From Paenibacillus sp. EZ-K15 (GTDB lineage: Bacteria > Bacillota > Bacilli > Paenibacillales > Paenibacillaceae), in contig NZ_PDHM01000013.1 in the NCBI RefSeq assembly GCF_002573715.1, positions 86,938 to 150,937 on the forward strand: DNA of 64,000 bases. Direction: 5' to 3'. Below are positions 42,074-52,418 of this stretch, in pieces (the first letter of the stretch is position 1; every line of letters starts with the position of its first letter). Under the pieces are notes generated by a model. That model made no database searches, was not told the origin of the DNA, and worked only from the letters and a program-made list of their open reading frames with translations. A program made the position numbers and the translations under genes.

Positions 42074-44842
42074 ATGGCTAAATATACGCCGATGATTGAA
42101 CAATATTTGAAGGTCAAAGAACAAGCGCGCGATGCGTTTCTTTTTTTCCGCTTAGGCGATTTTTACGAAATGTTTTTTGATGATGCGATCCTCGCGTCGA
42201 AGGAATTGGAGATTACGCTGACCGGCCGCGAAGGCGGCGGTGCAGAGAAAATACCGATGTGCGGAGTGCCTTATCATTCCGCGGAGGGTTACATCCAGCG
42301 GTTGATTGAGAAAGGGTACAAAGTCGCCATCTGCGAGCAGATGGAGGATGCTTCGGTCACCAAAGGAATGGTGCGACGAGAAATCGTTCGGGTCGTCACG
42401 CCGGGGACCATCATGGACGGCAAGGTCGTGCACGACAAATCGAACAATTACATGGTGTGCGTAACGGAAGCGGGCGGCTTGATGTCTTTATCGGCATGCG
42501 ATCTGTCCACCGGTGAGCTTTATGTGACGTCAGTGCCATCTTCGGAGGAATGGCTTCGGGATGAGATTGGTCTCTATGAGCCTTCCGAGATCATTGGGGA
42601 CGCAGCGCTTCTTGATATCATTTCATCTCAGGCGCTTCCAGGCAGCCGCAACATCGTTTATACGGCATGGGATCGTAGGGAGGACGCATTGGTTCGCACC
42701 CAATTCGGAGAACCGGCCTGGGCCCGCCTGGAAGAGGAGCGAAGAGCCTGCATATCGCTGCTGATCTCGTATTTAAGCGAGACGCAGAAGCGGTCACTGG
42801 GACAGCTGACGCAGATTGCTTCCTATGAACCGGGACAATACATGGTTCTGGATCCATTCACCAGACGCAACCTGGAGCTGGTTGAGACAGTTCGTGAGCG
42901 TTCAAAGAAAGGTTCGCTCCTGTGGCTTCTGGATCGCACGGAAACCTCGATGGGAGCCAGACTCCTGCGGCGGAGAATCGATAAACCGCTGCTGTCCCGA
43001 AGCCGGATTGAAGAGCGGCTGGAGGCTGTTGAGCATTTATATAACCAGTACATACTGCGTGAAGATCTGCGGATGGCGCTTAAAGAGATATACGATCTGG
43101 AACGGTTGGTTGGCCGGATTGCGTTCGGCAGCGCGAACGGACGGGATTTGAACGCGCTCAAGCTGTCATTAAGACAAATTCCTTCCCTGAAAGAGCTGTG
43201 TGCCCAGTCGGCTTCCGAGACGCTCCGCCGGGTGGCAGCGGATACGGATATTTGTGACGATTTGTGTGAACTGATCGAGAATGCGATTGTTGATGAACCG
43301 CCGGTGTCCGTGCGTGACGGAGGCATCATCAAGCCGGGCTATCACGAGCGGCTGGATGAATTTCGTGAAGCGAGCACCAGCGGCAAACGCTGGATCGCGG
43401 AGCTGGAAGCGAAGGAACGCGCGGCTACGGGGATCAAGTCGCTGAAGATCGGCTACAACAAGGTGTTTGGCTATTATATCGAGGTGACCAAGTCCAATCT
43501 GTCGTCTCTGCCGGAAGGCCGCTACGAACGCAAGCAGACGCTGGCGAACGCGGAGCGTTACGTCACGCCCGAGCTGAAGGAGAAGGAAGGTCTGATCCTG
43601 GAGGCGCAGGAGAAGATGGTGGATCTGGAGTACGCCCTCTTTACCGAGCTCAGGGACAAGCTAAATACCCAAGTGAGCCGGCTGCAGAAGCTCGCTGAGC
43701 GAATTGCCGAGATTGACGTCTACCAATCGTTGGCTGCGGTCAGTGCGGAATACCGGTTCGTGAAGCCGGAACTGAGCGAAGGTTATGATTATATCGTTGA
43801 AGGCGGTCGTCATCCTGTCGTGGAAGCCGTCATGAAGGATTCATCGTTTATCGCGAACGGAACGGATTTGCGCAAGGACGGCTCCTCGATCCTGCTTATT
43901 ACCGGTCCGAATATGGCTGGAAAAAGCACGTACATGCGCCAGGTTGCCTTATTATCGATTCTGGCCCAGATGGGCTGTTTTGTCCCGGCAGAGCGTGCGG
44001 TTGTCCCGCTGGTCGACCGGATCTTTACCCGCATCGGGGCGGCTGACGATCTGATCGGCGGCCAGAGCACCTTCATGGTGGAGATGGCGGATATCCAGGT
44101 CATGACGGAAAAAGCGACGCCCCGCAGCCTGATCATCATTGATGAGCTTGGACGCGGTACGTCGACGAGTGAAGGCATGGCAATCGCACAAGCCGTGATT
44201 GAGTATGTGCATGACCATATCGGCTGCAAGGCATTGGTATCAACGCATTTCCATGAGCTTGCCCATTTACAGGAAAGCCTTGGCGGTCTTAAAAATTATT
44301 CCATGGCGGTTCAGGAAAGCGGAGACAAAGTGCATTTCCTCCGCAAGCTGATCCCTGGCGCAGCCGACAGCAGCTACGGCATTTACTGTGCGAGATTGGC
44401 CGGCTTGCCCGGCAGTATCATTGATCGCGCCTATGGGCTGCTGCAGGGCCTGGAGATGGCCTCGCTGGCCGCGGTGGCATCGGAGCAAGGGGCTGTGATG
44501 CAGCGCGAGCAGCCAGCTGCCGCACCTCAGTCCGATGAAAGACGAAGCGGACCGGAAGCTGTGTATGAGCATCGAGAAGATACAACGCTGTATGCTGAAG
44601 GCTTGGGCGGTGCTGACCAGAAGGGCGGCGTGGTGCAGCTCTCCATTTTTGGCGAGGAGGAAGTGCCTGAATCGAGTGCTAAGCCTGGTAAGGATCAGCA
44701 ATCGATGCCGCAGGAAGCATCTCAAGATCCTGCCGTTAAGAGCCTCATTGATGCCGTTAAGGGAGCGGACGTGATGAATATGACGCCGCTTCAGGCCATG
44801 CAGTTCCTGAATGACCTGAAGCTTCAAGCGAAGGATATGTGA
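42074..44842 (+). CDS. mutS: DNA mismatch repair protein MutS
   Basis: A 922-residue MutS. The mismatch-binding FYEMFFDDA (Phe-X-Glu pattern) near the start, the Walker A GPNMAGKSTYM (about residue 613) and the DELGRGTST signature are intact. The C-terminus (about 810-922) has a low-complexity stretch rich in Glu/Gln/Ala before a conserved end, making it longer than B. subtilis MutS (858). AATGGAGGT precedes ATG 42074. mutL follows by 37 nt. Confidence 0.97.
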   Translation: MAKYTPMIEQYLKVKEQARDAFLFFRLGDFYEMFFDDAILASKELEITLTGREGGGAEKIPMCGVPYHSAEGYIQRLIEKGYKVAICEQMEDASVTKGMVRREIVRVVTPGTIMDGKVVHDKSNNYMVCVTEAGGLMSLSACDLSTGELYVTSVPSSEEWLRDEIGLYEPSEIIGDAALLDIISSQALPGSRNIVYTAWDRREDALVRTQFGEPAWARLEEERRACISLLISYLSETQKRSLGQLTQIASYEPGQYMVLDPFTRRNLELVETVRERSKKGSLLWLLDRTETSMGARLLRRRIDKPLLSRSRIEERLEAVEHLYNQYILREDLRMALKEIYDLERLVGRIAFGSANGRDLNALKLSLRQIPSLKELCAQSASETLRRVAADTDICDDLCELIENAIVDEPPVSVRDGGIIKPGYHERLDEFREASTSGKRWIAELEAKERAATGIKSLKIGYNKVFGYYIEVTKSNLSSLPEGRYERKQTLANAERYVTPELKEKEGLILEAQEKMVDLEYALFTELRDKLNTQVSRLQKLAERIAEIDVYQSLAAVSAEYRFVKPELSEGYDYIVEGGRHPVVEAVMKDSSFIANGTDLRKDGSSILLITGPNMAGKSTYMRQVALLSILAQMGCFVPAERAVVPLVDRIFTRIGAADDLIGGQSTFMVEMADIQVMTEKATPRSLIIIDELGRGTSTSEGMAIAQAVIEYVHDHIGCKALVSTHFHELAHLQESLGGLKNYSMAVQESGDKVHFLRKLIPGAADSSYGIYCARLAGLPGSIIDRAYGLLQGLEMASLAAVASEQGAVMQREQPAAAPQSDERRSGPEAVYEHREDTTLYAEGLGGADQKGGVVQLSIFGEEEVPESSAKPGKDQQSMPQEASQDPAVKSLIDAVKGADVMNMTPLQAMQFLNDLKLQAKDM

Positions 44843-44879
44843 TTTAGCATAGGAATGAAATGAAACGGAGGTAGGAACG

Positions 44880-46865
44880 ATGGGGATTATTCGGATTTTG
44901 GACGAGCATATTGCAAACCAGATTGCTGCCGGTGAGGTGGTGGAGCGACCTGCCTCCGTTGTGAAGGAGCTAGTCGAGAACGCCATTGATGCCGGGAGCA
45001 CCAAGATTGACGTAACGGTTGAAGAAGGTGGACTGGACAGCATTCGCGTAACGGATAACGGTGCCGGCATTGATCCGGAGGATTGCGAGACGGCTTTTTA
45101 TCGTCATGCAACGAGCAAAATCGCTGAAGGCCGCGATTTGTTCCAAATCACCAGCCTTGGATTCAGGGGCGAAGCCCTGCCATCCATTGCGGCTGTATCC
45201 AAGGTACGTCTGGTTACCTCCAATGCTCAGGATGGGCGCGGGCGTGTGATCGAGATCGAAGGCGGTCATCTGCGCGTGAACGAAGAGACGGCCGCACCCA
45301 GAGGAACGGATTTCCTCGTGAAGGAATTGTTCTTTAATACGCCGGCAAGGCTGAAATATATGAAAACAATCCAAACGGAGCTGGGGCACATATCCGACTA
45401 TTTGTATCGCCTGGCCCTCTCCCGGCCGGATATTGCCTTTACGCTCAGGCACAATGGAAACTCGCTGCTGCAGACGCTGGGCAATGGCGATGCCCTTCAG
45501 GTCATTGCGGCCATATACGGTACCCAATCGGCCAAAGCGATGCTGCCGTTTGAAGCGGAGAATATGGATTATACGTTAAGCGGATATATTAGCCGCCCGG
45601 ATTATACGCGGGCAAACCGTAACGGCATGTCGCTCATCATTAACGGGCGGTATATTCGGAATTACGGCTTAATGCAGGCGATTTTGAGAGGTTATCATAC
45701 GCTGCTGCCGATCAACCGGTTTCCGCTCGTTGTCATTCAGCTGTCCATGCACCCCTCGTTGATCGATGTGAATGTGCATCCATCCAAGCTGGAGGTGCGG
45801 TTCAGCAAAGAGCAGGAGCTGTTCGCTTTTGTGGAGGAAGAGATTCGCAAGGTGCTGCAGCAGGAAATCCTTATTCCACGTCCGGCCAAACAAAATATTG
45901 GCAAAAGCGACAACGCCTATATCCAGGAACAGCTGCAATTTTCTTCTGCGCAAGGTCGTGCCTCTGCGATCGGCAGCGGTAATGAACGGGATATCGCGAT
46001 CCCAGGAAGCGGCGAGCTTTCCACTGGTGGAAACATGCCTCTCCATGCGCCGCCTGCGTCGACACGGCCGGAGGGTCAGGTATTCACCCAGTCTGAGTCC
46101 AATATCAAGCAGACTTATGGGGCCGGAACAGCAGGAACAGCTGCCACCTCGCAAATGCGGGAAACGGCAGCAGCTTCTTCTTACCGCAATGATTACCGCA
46201 ATGAGACCAGGGGGAATGCCGGAATTCCTGCCATAACGAAGGAGTGGCTGCAGGCGGCCTCAGGACCGGCTCCCGAGATTCCGCCATTTCCGGAACTTAC
46301 GCTTATCGGCCAGCATCACGGCACCTATCTTATAGCACAGAATGATACCGGGCTGTACCTGATTGATCAGCATGCCGCACATGAGCGGATTAACTACGAG
46401 TATTACTATGAACAGTTTGGCAACCCGGCAGACGCATCCCAGGAGCTGCTGCTGCCGATTACGTTGGAATTCACGCCCTCGGAATCGGAGAAGGTGAAGG
46501 AACGGCTGCATTGGTTTGAGAAGGTTGGCGTTTATATGGAGTTTTTTGGCGGCCATACCTTCCTGGTTCGTTCCCATCCGTTCTGGTTCCCTAAGGGCGA
46601 CGAGAAGGCCATTATCGAAGAGATGGCTGAATGGGTGCTGAGCGAACGCAATATTGATATCGCCAAGCTGAGAGAAACCTCGTCGATCATGTGTTCCTGC
46701 AAGGCTTCCATCAAAGCCAATCAGAAGCTGACGGAGCAGGAGGCGATGACGTTGATTCAGCGTTTGGGCGCCTGTCGGCAGCCATACACATGTCCGCATG
46801 GACGACCGATCGTGGTTTCGTTCTCAGCTTATGATTTGGAGAAAATGTTTAAACGCGTGATGTAA
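44880..46865 (+). CDS. mutL: DNA mismatch repair endonuclease MutL
   Basis: A 661-residue MutL. The GHKL ATPase motifs are present (EVVERPASVVKELVENAIDAG, TDNGAGIDPEDC, GFRGEALPSIAAV). A disordered linker of about 130 residues (345-475) precedes the C-terminal dimerisation domain, which carries DQHAAHERINYEYY and CPHGRP. These are the endonuclease motifs of Gram-positive MutL, so it should nick DNA itself. It is cotranscribed with mutS. Confidence 0.97.
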   Translation: MGIIRILDEHIANQIAAGEVVERPASVVKELVENAIDAGSTKIDVTVEEGGLDSIRVTDNGAGIDPEDCETAFYRHATSKIAEGRDLFQITSLGFRGEALPSIAAVSKVRLVTSNAQDGRGRVIEIEGGHLRVNEETAAPRGTDFLVKELFFNTPARLKYMKTIQTELGHISDYLYRLALSRPDIAFTLRHNGNSLLQTLGNGDALQVIAAIYGTQSAKAMLPFEAENMDYTLSGYISRPDYTRANRNGMSLIINGRYIRNYGLMQAILRGYHTLLPINRFPLVVIQLSMHPSLIDVNVHPSKLEVRFSKEQELFAFVEEEIRKVLQQEILIPRPAKQNIGKSDNAYIQEQLQFSSAQGRASAIGSGNERDIAIPGSGELSTGGNMPLHAPPASTRPEGQVFTQSESNIKQTYGAGTAGTAATSQMRETAAASSYRNDYRNETRGNAGIPAITKEWLQAASGPAPEIPPFPELTLIGQHHGTYLIAQNDTGLYLIDQHAAHERINYEYYYEQFGNPADASQELLLPITLEFTPSESEKVKERLHWFEKVGVYMEFFGGHTFLVRSHPFWFPKGDEKAIIEEMAEWVLSERNIDIAKLRETSSIMCSCKASIKANQKLTEQEAMTLIQRLGACRQPYTCPHGRPIVVSFSAYDLEKMFKRVM

Positions 46866-46882
46866 CAGCAAGGAGGACCTTC

Positions 46883-47662
46883 ATGATTATAACAACTGGA
46901 GAAGCGGAAGCGCCGGACATTGTGGAGCGCGCGAGAAGTTTAGCCCAAGAAATCGGCTGCCGTTATGTCCAGCGCGGCGGTCATTCATTGCGAAAATTAG
47001 CCCGCAGGTTCGGAGACGATGACGTGCTGGTCGTACTGAACGGACATGTACGTCTAAGCGGACCGGATGGGGCGGTCATGGAATTTCATCCGAGTATGGG
47101 GTTTGTCCGATTGAAACGCGTGCTGAGCGGAAAACCCGATCCCATGCTGGAGGCTTCCGGAATGGAGGAAGGGGATTCCGTACTGGATTGTACGGCCGGG
47201 CTTGGAGCCGATTCCCTGGTATTCTCGGGCAGGGGCGGGGCGAGCAGTCAGATCACTGCCCTGGAGAGCTCACTGCCCTTGTATGCGCTGCTGAAAGAAG
47301 GGCTGCGGACCTATGAAAGCCATCTGGAGGCCAGTGATCAGGCGATGAGGCGAATCGAGGTCAGGAACAGCCATCACCTGGATTATTTGAAGTCGCTGCC
47401 GGACCGGAGCGTAGACATTGTTTATTTTGATCCGATGTTCCGTGAACCGATCGCCGAATCGGCTTCGATCCATCCTCTAAGGAATTATGCAAATGGGGAG
47501 CCGCTGGAAATGGAAAGTGTGAGAGAAGCGGTTAGGGTCGCGCGCAAAACCGTCGTGATGAAGGAAGCGCGATCCAGCGGAGAGTTTGAGCGGCTTGGCT
47601 TTACATTGCCTGAACGGGGAAAATCGAAAATAACGTACGGAGTGATTTCCATTGACAGATGA
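46883..47662 (+). CDS. RsmJ/YhiQ-like SAM-dependent methyltransferase
   Basis: A 259-residue protein matching the SAM_MT (DUF548) family of E. coli RsmJ. LDCTAGLGADSLVFS (about residue 95-109) is motif I, and DIVYFDPMFREPI the DPMY-type catalytic block. The first 80 residues are a variable N-terminal domain. E. coli RsmJ methylates G1516 of 16S rRNA; the Firmicute group may have the same or a related target. It sits between mutL and miaA with close spacing (17 nt, then an 11-bp overlap with miaA). Confidence 0.82.
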   Translation: MIITTGEAEAPDIVERARSLAQEIGCRYVQRGGHSLRKLARRFGDDDVLVVLNGHVRLSGPDGAVMEFHPSMGFVRLKRVLSGKPDPMLEASGMEEGDSVLDCTAGLGADSLVFSGRGGASSQITALESSLPLYALLKEGLRTYESHLEASDQAMRRIEVRNSHHLDYLKSLPDRSVDIVYFDPMFREPIAESASIHPLRNYANGEPLEMESVREAVRVARKTVVMKEARSSGEFERLGFTLPERGKSKITYGVISIDR

Positions 47663-48599
47663 AACCAAACCGAAACTGCTCGTTCTCATCGGACCAACAG
47701 CTGTAGGTAAAACCAAAATGAGCATTGAGATCGCGAAGGAATTCGGATGCGAGATTATCTCCGGCGATTCGATGCAGGTATACCGGGGCATGGATATCGG
47801 AACGGCCAAAATTTCCGTGGAGGAAATGGAAGGCGTTCCTCACCATCTCATTGATATTCACGAGCCCGATCACCCCTATTCGGTAGCCGAATTTCAGGAG
47901 CAGAGCCAGAGGCTCATTACGGAGATTACGCAGCGGGGGAAACTTCCTTTTATTGTTGGCGGAACCGGGCTTTACGTGGAGTCGGTGTGTTACGGCTATC
48001 AGTTTAGCGAGACGGGAGCGGATGAAGTTTTTCGGGAAGAGCAGTTCCGCTATGCCAACGAGCATGGAGCCGAGGCTCTGCATCAAAAATTGGCAGAGGT
48101 TGATCCTGAAACGGCCGAGCGGCTTCACCCTAATGACCTACGTCGGGTCGTTCGTGCTTTAGAAGTATTTCATGTGACCGGCGTCCCACTTTCGACCCAA
48201 CTGGCACCTCAAACCAAGCAATCTCCCTATGACTTATGCTTGGTCGGTTTGACAATGGACAGGCAAATGCTATATAACCGTATTGAAGAGCGAATTGATC
48301 TTATGCTGAGCCAGGGACTTGTTGATGAGGTGGCGGCGCTCATGAACAAAGGGTTCGCTCCGGGGCTTGTATCCATGCAAGGGCTGGGTTACAAGGAAAT
48401 CGTTTCGTACCTTAGCGGGGAGTTCAGCTACGAGGAGGCCGTCGTGCTGCTTAAGCGCGATACACGCCGTTTCGCTAAGCGGCAGCTATCTTGGTTTCGC
48501 CACATGAAGGACATCGAGTGGGTAGACGTCACCGACTCGGGAAATTTTTCTGCAAACTATCAAAAAATCCGTGCTATAATAGCAGGAAAGTTTCACTGA
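47652..48599 (+). CDS. miaA: tRNA dimethylallyltransferase MiaA
   Basis: A 315-residue MiaA, which adds a dimethylallyl group to A37 of tRNAs reading UNN codons. The P-loop GPTAVGKTK, the block GDSMQVYRGMDIGTAK and DVRRVVRALEVF-like (NDLRRVVRALEVF) are present. The start is TTG 47652 inside the preceding gene, with GGAGTGA upstream. hfq follows by 53 bp, as in many bacteria. Confidence 0.96.
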   Translation: MTDETKPKLLVLIGPTAVGKTKMSIEIAKEFGCEIISGDSMQVYRGMDIGTAKISVEEMEGVPHHLIDIHEPDHPYSVAEFQEQSQRLITEITQRGKLPFIVGGTGLYVESVCYGYQFSETGADEVFREEQFRYANEHGAEALHQKLAEVDPETAERLHPNDLRRVVRALEVFHVTGVPLSTQLAPQTKQSPYDLCLVGLTMDRQMLYNRIEERIDLMLSQGLVDEVAALMNKGFAPGLVSMQGLGYKEIVSYLSGEFSYEEAVVLLKRDTRRFAKRQLSWFRHMKDIEWVDVTDSGNFSANYQKIRAIIAGKFH

Positions 48600-48652
48600 A
48601 ATCTTGAATATATTTTCAAAACAATCTAAATGAACCATTGGGGGTACGGCTA

Positions 48653-48892
48653 ATGAACAAGTCCATTAACATCCAAGACACGTTCTTGAACCAACTGCGC
48701 AAAGAGAACATTCCGGCCACGGTATACCTTACAAACGGCTTTCAGATCCGTGGAACGATCAAAGCTTTTGACAATTTTACCATCGTGATTGACAGCGACG
48801 GCCGTCAGCAAATGGTGTACAAGCATGCTATCTCCACGTTCATGCCGCAGCGTAATGTGTCCCTGATGCAGGATAACAGCAGCGAACAATAG
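48653..48892 (+). CDS. hfq: RNA chaperone Hfq
   Basis: A 79-residue Hfq: [22 protein letters not shown] with the Sm1 motif, and [12 protein letters not shown] as Sm2 (the YKH RNA-binding residues). ATG 48653 has GGGGGTACGGC upstream; an in-frame alternative at 48638 is earlier. The short acidic C-terminal tail is typical of Gram-positive Hfq. Confidence 0.96.
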   Translation: MNKSINIQDTFLNQLRKENIPATVYLTNGFQIRGTIKAFDNFTIVIDSDGRQQMVYKHAISTFMPQRNVSLMQDNSSEQ

Positions 48893-48987
48893 ATTTTAGA
48901 ATGGATTCATAAAGAGCAGAATCATACCGTAAATGATTAATTTGAAACTTTTTGGCTTATATTTCGTTTAGCTTATAAGGAGTGCAG

Positions 48988-49016
48988 AGAGCAACCTGAG
49001 AAGGTTGTTCTTTTCT
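48988..49016 (+). terminator. Terminator of the mutSL-miaA-hfq region
   Basis: AGAGCAACC pairs with GGTTGTTCT around TGAGAA, then TTTCTTT. Confidence 0.75.
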
Positions 49017-49076
49017 TTCCGAGGCATGACTTGAGTCAGAAGGCTTGATCCCGCAAGGGAGTAAGGAGGGGGACAA

Positions 49077-51761
49077 ATGGCTGGAAAAGATAATCAGATG
49101 TCACGGTTGAACAAAAACAAAGACAACCCGAAGACATCCAAAACCACGAAACCGAATGCGAAGAAGAAAAAAGGCAAAGGAAAGCGAATTGCATGGGCAT
49201 TGTTTTTTACGGCTGTCATTGCGATCTTCTGTGCACTTGCAGGTTATTTGTTCATCTTGATCAGCGGTGAAAAGCTGCTGGAGCAGAATCAGGATAAGCT
49301 GACCGCTTACGGAACTTCCAAGGTATATGACCGTAATGGCACGCTGATGGGCGAACTGTCCCTTCAGAAGAGTGATCCTGTGAAGTACGAGGATATTCCG
49401 GAGCTATTGGTACAAGCATTTATTGCAACAGAAGATAAACGGTTCATGGAGCATAACGGCGTAGACATGTGGTCGATCGGCCGCGCAGCGGTAAAGGATG
49501 TCATGGCCCGTTCCATGGTCGAAGGCGGAAGTACGATCACGCAGCAGCTGGCGAAGAACATATTCCTGACAAGGGATAAAACATTCTTCCGGAAGGCGAC
49601 TGAAATGTCGATCGCGCTGGCGCTTGAGCGTAAGCACAGTAAACAGGAAATTATTGAGATGTACTTGAACCGGATTAACTTCGGGGGGCCTTATTACGGC
49701 ATCAAAGCCGCGTCCGAGCGTTATTTCGGCAAATCGGATCTGAAAAAACTGGAGATATGGGAAATAGCAACACTGGCGGCAATGCCGAAGGGGCCGTCCC
49801 GATATAATCCGCTCAAGAACCCTGAGCTCTCCAAAGAGCGTCGCGCGGTGGTATTGACTTTGATGGAACAGCAGGGTTATATCACGGCCGAAGAGGCGGC
49901 GAAAGCCAAGAAAGTGGACTATGCGTATACACCGCCTGAAAGACAGCAGAAATATACAGCGTTTATCGACTATGTAATGGAAGAAGCCGAAGAAAAATGG
50001 GGCCTCACCGAGGACGATGTTAATATTGGCGGTTATCAGATTTACACAACGATGGACGTGAATGCCCAGACGGCAATGGAAGAAGAGTTCAAGAACCCGG
50101 AAAACTTTGAAAAAGGTCCTGATGACGTACCCGTTGAGGGCTCCATGGTCATCATTAACCAGGAGACCGGCGGGATCGTAGCGATGTCCGGTGGACGGGA
50201 ATATACGCGCGGCGGGTTCAGCCGGGCTACCGACAGCCGTCGTCAGCCGGGCTCCGCCTTGAAGCCGATTGTATCGTATGCACCGGCGCTGGAATCCGGG
50301 AAGTTTACGAAGGACTCCAGATTGAGTAATAAACAGCAATGTTTTGGCACCAACTATTGCCCAAGAAATCTGCACGGATATTCGGAGACCATTGGTATGC
50401 CGGAAGCGATTCAGCGTTCCGAGAACATTCCGGCCGTATGGCTGTTAAACCAAATCGGCGTAAAAACCGGATTCGAGTTCGCTCAGAGTCTCGGCATCAA
50501 GATGACCGAAGGCGACGCGAACTTATCCCTGGCCCTCGGCGGAATGAATACCGGTACGAACACATTCGAGATGGCACAAGCTTTCAGCGCCTTTGCTAAT
50601 GGCGGAGAATTCAAAGAGGCTTTTGCAATCAAGCAGATTAAAGATAACAAAGGCAAGGTTGTGCATGAGAACAAAGGCAGCAAAGGGAAGCGCGTGATGA
50701 GCGCTTCGACGGCTTCGCAAATGACAGACATGATGAAGCGCGTCGTAGAGGACGGAACGGGTAGAAATGCCCGGATTAGTCGTCCGGTAGCCGGTAAGAC
50801 CGGAACCACGCAGAGCGGCTATAAGGGCGTCAGCTCAAACCGCGACGTATGGTTTGTCGGATATACGCCGGAGTTAACCGCAGCTGTGTGGATGGGTTAT
50901 GATAACCCAGACCGGCAGCATCTGCTGAAACGAAGCAGTTCGATCTCAGCTTCCTTATGGGGCAAAGTGATGGAGAAGGCGGTTCAAGGCTATGAAGCGA
51001 AGAGCTTCCCGAGTACCGAGCCGGTAAAGCCACCTGTTGAAGAAACGACGTTAACCGCAGTCAGCGGTTTGACGGGCTCCTATAATGGGGAGACTCAGAC
51101 CGTATCACTGAGCTGGAATCCGGTTCAGGGCAACGTGCAATACCGCGTGTATCGTAAGGAAACGTCGGAATCGGAATACACCCCGATTCTCGATGCCTTG
51201 AACGGTACATCCATTGAGGATTTGAGCGCAATGGAGGGATTGACCTATGATTATTATGTGACTGCTATAGACCCGTCAACGAGCCAAGAGTCGGCACCTT
51301 CGAACATCTTGCAAATTGTGGCCGTTTCCGAGGAATTGCCGCCTGAGGATCTCGAGCCCGATCCGGGGGACATCGAGGAACCGCCTCCGGTTGATGAAGG
51401 TGACAACGGAGCAGGCAATGAGTTCCCTCCTGGGAATGAGAATGGCAACGGGAACGGAAATGGCAACGGTAATGGCGAGCCAGGCAATGGGAATGGTGAA
51501 GGCCCAGGGAATGGCAACGGAAATGGTAATGGTAACGGTAATGGAACGAACCCTCCTGACAATGGAAACGGAGCCGGGAATGGCCAAGATGGTCAAAATC
51601 CTGGCAATGGATCTGATGGCTCAGGAGATGGATCTAACCATGGTGACACAGGCACTGGAGGAACCGACACCGATACGGGCAATATTACTACGGTACCGGG
51701 AACGATTGTGGATCCGTCGGATCCGGTTGATGGTTCTGACGAGTTCCAAGATAGTCCATAA
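49077..51761 (+). CDS. Class A penicillin-binding protein (PBP1A) with Gly/Asn-rich tail
   Basis: An 894-residue bifunctional peptidoglycan synthase. Order: basic N-terminus, membrane anchor (about 42-65), glycosyltransferase (EDKRFMEHNGVD about 115; GGSTITQQLAKN about 150), transpeptidase with SALK (about 393), SEN (about 448) and KTGTT (about 575), a fibronectin type III domain (about 660-755), then an extracellular tail rich in Gly, Asn, Pro and acidic residues (about 760-894) with GNGNG repeats. B. subtilis PonA has the same overall plan with FN3 and a repetitive tail. ATG 49077 is behind GGAGGGGG. Confidence 0.93.
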   Translation: MAGKDNQMSRLNKNKDNPKTSKTTKPNAKKKKGKGKRIAWALFFTAVIAIFCALAGYLFILISGEKLLEQNQDKLTAYGTSKVYDRNGTLMGELSLQKSDPVKYEDIPELLVQAFIATEDKRFMEHNGVDMWSIGRAAVKDVMARSMVEGGSTITQQLAKNIFLTRDKTFFRKATEMSIALALERKHSKQEIIEMYLNRINFGGPYYGIKAASERYFGKSDLKKLEIWEIATLAAMPKGPSRYNPLKNPELSKERRAVVLTLMEQQGYITAEEAAKAKKVDYAYTPPERQQKYTAFIDYVMEEAEEKWGLTEDDVNIGGYQIYTTMDVNAQTAMEEEFKNPENFEKGPDDVPVEGSMVIINQETGGIVAMSGGREYTRGGFSRATDSRRQPGSALKPIVSYAPALESGKFTKDSRLSNKQQCFGTNYCPRNLHGYSETIGMPEAIQRSENIPAVWLLNQIGVKTGFEFAQSLGIKMTEGDANLSLALGGMNTGTNTFEMAQAFSAFANGGEFKEAFAIKQIKDNKGKVVHENKGSKGKRVMSASTASQMTDMMKRVVEDGTGRNARISRPVAGKTGTTQSGYKGVSSNRDVWFVGYTPELTAAVWMGYDNPDRQHLLKRSSSISASLWGKVMEKAVQGYEAKSFPSTEPVKPPVEETTLTAVSGLTGSYNGETQTVSLSWNPVQGNVQYRVYRKETSESEYTPILDALNGTSIEDLSAMEGLTYDYYVTAIDPSTSQESAPSNILQIVAVSEELPPEDLEPDPGDIEEPPPVDEGDNGAGNEFPPGNENGNGNGNGNGNGEPGNGNGEGPGNGNGNGNGNGNGTNPPDNGNGAGNGQDGQNPGNGSDGSGDGSNHGDTGTGGTDTDTGNITTVPGTIVDPSDPVDGSDEFQDSP

Positions 51762-51769
51762 TGAACTTG

Positions 51770-51805
51770 AGAGCCTCCGCATGATTGCGGGGGCTTCTTT
51801 GTTTT
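51770..51805 (+). terminator. Terminator of the PBP gene
   Basis: AGCCTCCGC pairs with GCGGGGGCT around ATGATT, followed by TCTTTGTTTT. Confidence 0.82.
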
Positions 51806-51860
51806 GAGTGTGAAACCCAAATGTGGTAAGCTGGGAATACGAATGGGGAGGAAAAGTTCC

Positions 51861-52418
51861 ATGAAACGTAAATTCGGAGATCGGGCGAATTGGCGCCGTA
51901 TCACCCGCCGGCACTTCACTTCCCGGTATGTGGAATGTGAGCAGTTTACAGGGTATCTCACGTTATATACCATATATGGCCTGAAAGAACCGTTATGGAA
52001 GACGTATGGCCGTCATACTTACCGAATCGCGGACAAAGGCTATTCATGGCTGCAGTATTATCCGAAGGACAGCCATTTTATCGTGACCGCCATGTTTGAT
52101 GACAAACGAAATATTGTTCAATGGTACATCGATATTTGCAAGAAACAGGGGGTAACAGATCAGGGTGTTCCTTGGTTTGACGATCTGTATTTGGACGTTG
52201 TGGTCGTCAAGAATGGTGAAGTGTTCTTGCTGGATGAAGATGAGCTTGAGGATGCCCTAGGGCGGAATGACATTACCCGGGATGACTACAGGCTGGCCAA
52301 GGTAACCGCACGGAATCTGCTTCGGGCCATCGACGCGCATGAATTCCCTTACTTTATGATGTCTCTGAAGCACCGCGACCAGTTATTTCATAATGGAGAG
52401 TTCAGGAGGAAGAAATAA
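51861..52418 (+). CDS. DUF402 (YgaC/NtdP-like) protein
   Basis: A 185-residue DUF402 protein of the FomD-like barrel superfamily. The conserved block YIDICKKQG, then DLYLDVVVVKNGEVFLLDEDEL, holds Asp/Glu residues that bind metal in the nucleoside diphosphatase branch (NtdP). It differs in its N-terminus from NtdP. ATG 51861 has GGGGAGGA upstream; a frame begins earlier at 51804. A 1-base overlap (TAATG) links it to the YdcF-like gene. A nucleotide-related role is inferred only from the family. Confidence 0.78.
   Translation: MKRKFGDRANWRRITRRHFTSRYVECEQFTGYLTLYTIYGLKEPLWKTYGRHTYRIADKGYSWLQYYPKDSHFIVTAMFDDKRNIVQWYIDICKKQGVTDQGVPWFDDLYLDVVVVKNGEVFLLDEDELEDALGRNDITRDDYRLAKVTARNLLRAIDAHEFPYFMMSLKHRDQLFHNGEFRRKK

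Noticed and set aside
51430..51660. Regular GNGNG-coding repeats as a possible CRISPR or DNA-level repeat array
   Set aside because: The periodicity is a codon-level low-complexity protein tail in frame with the PBP; there are no unique spacers.
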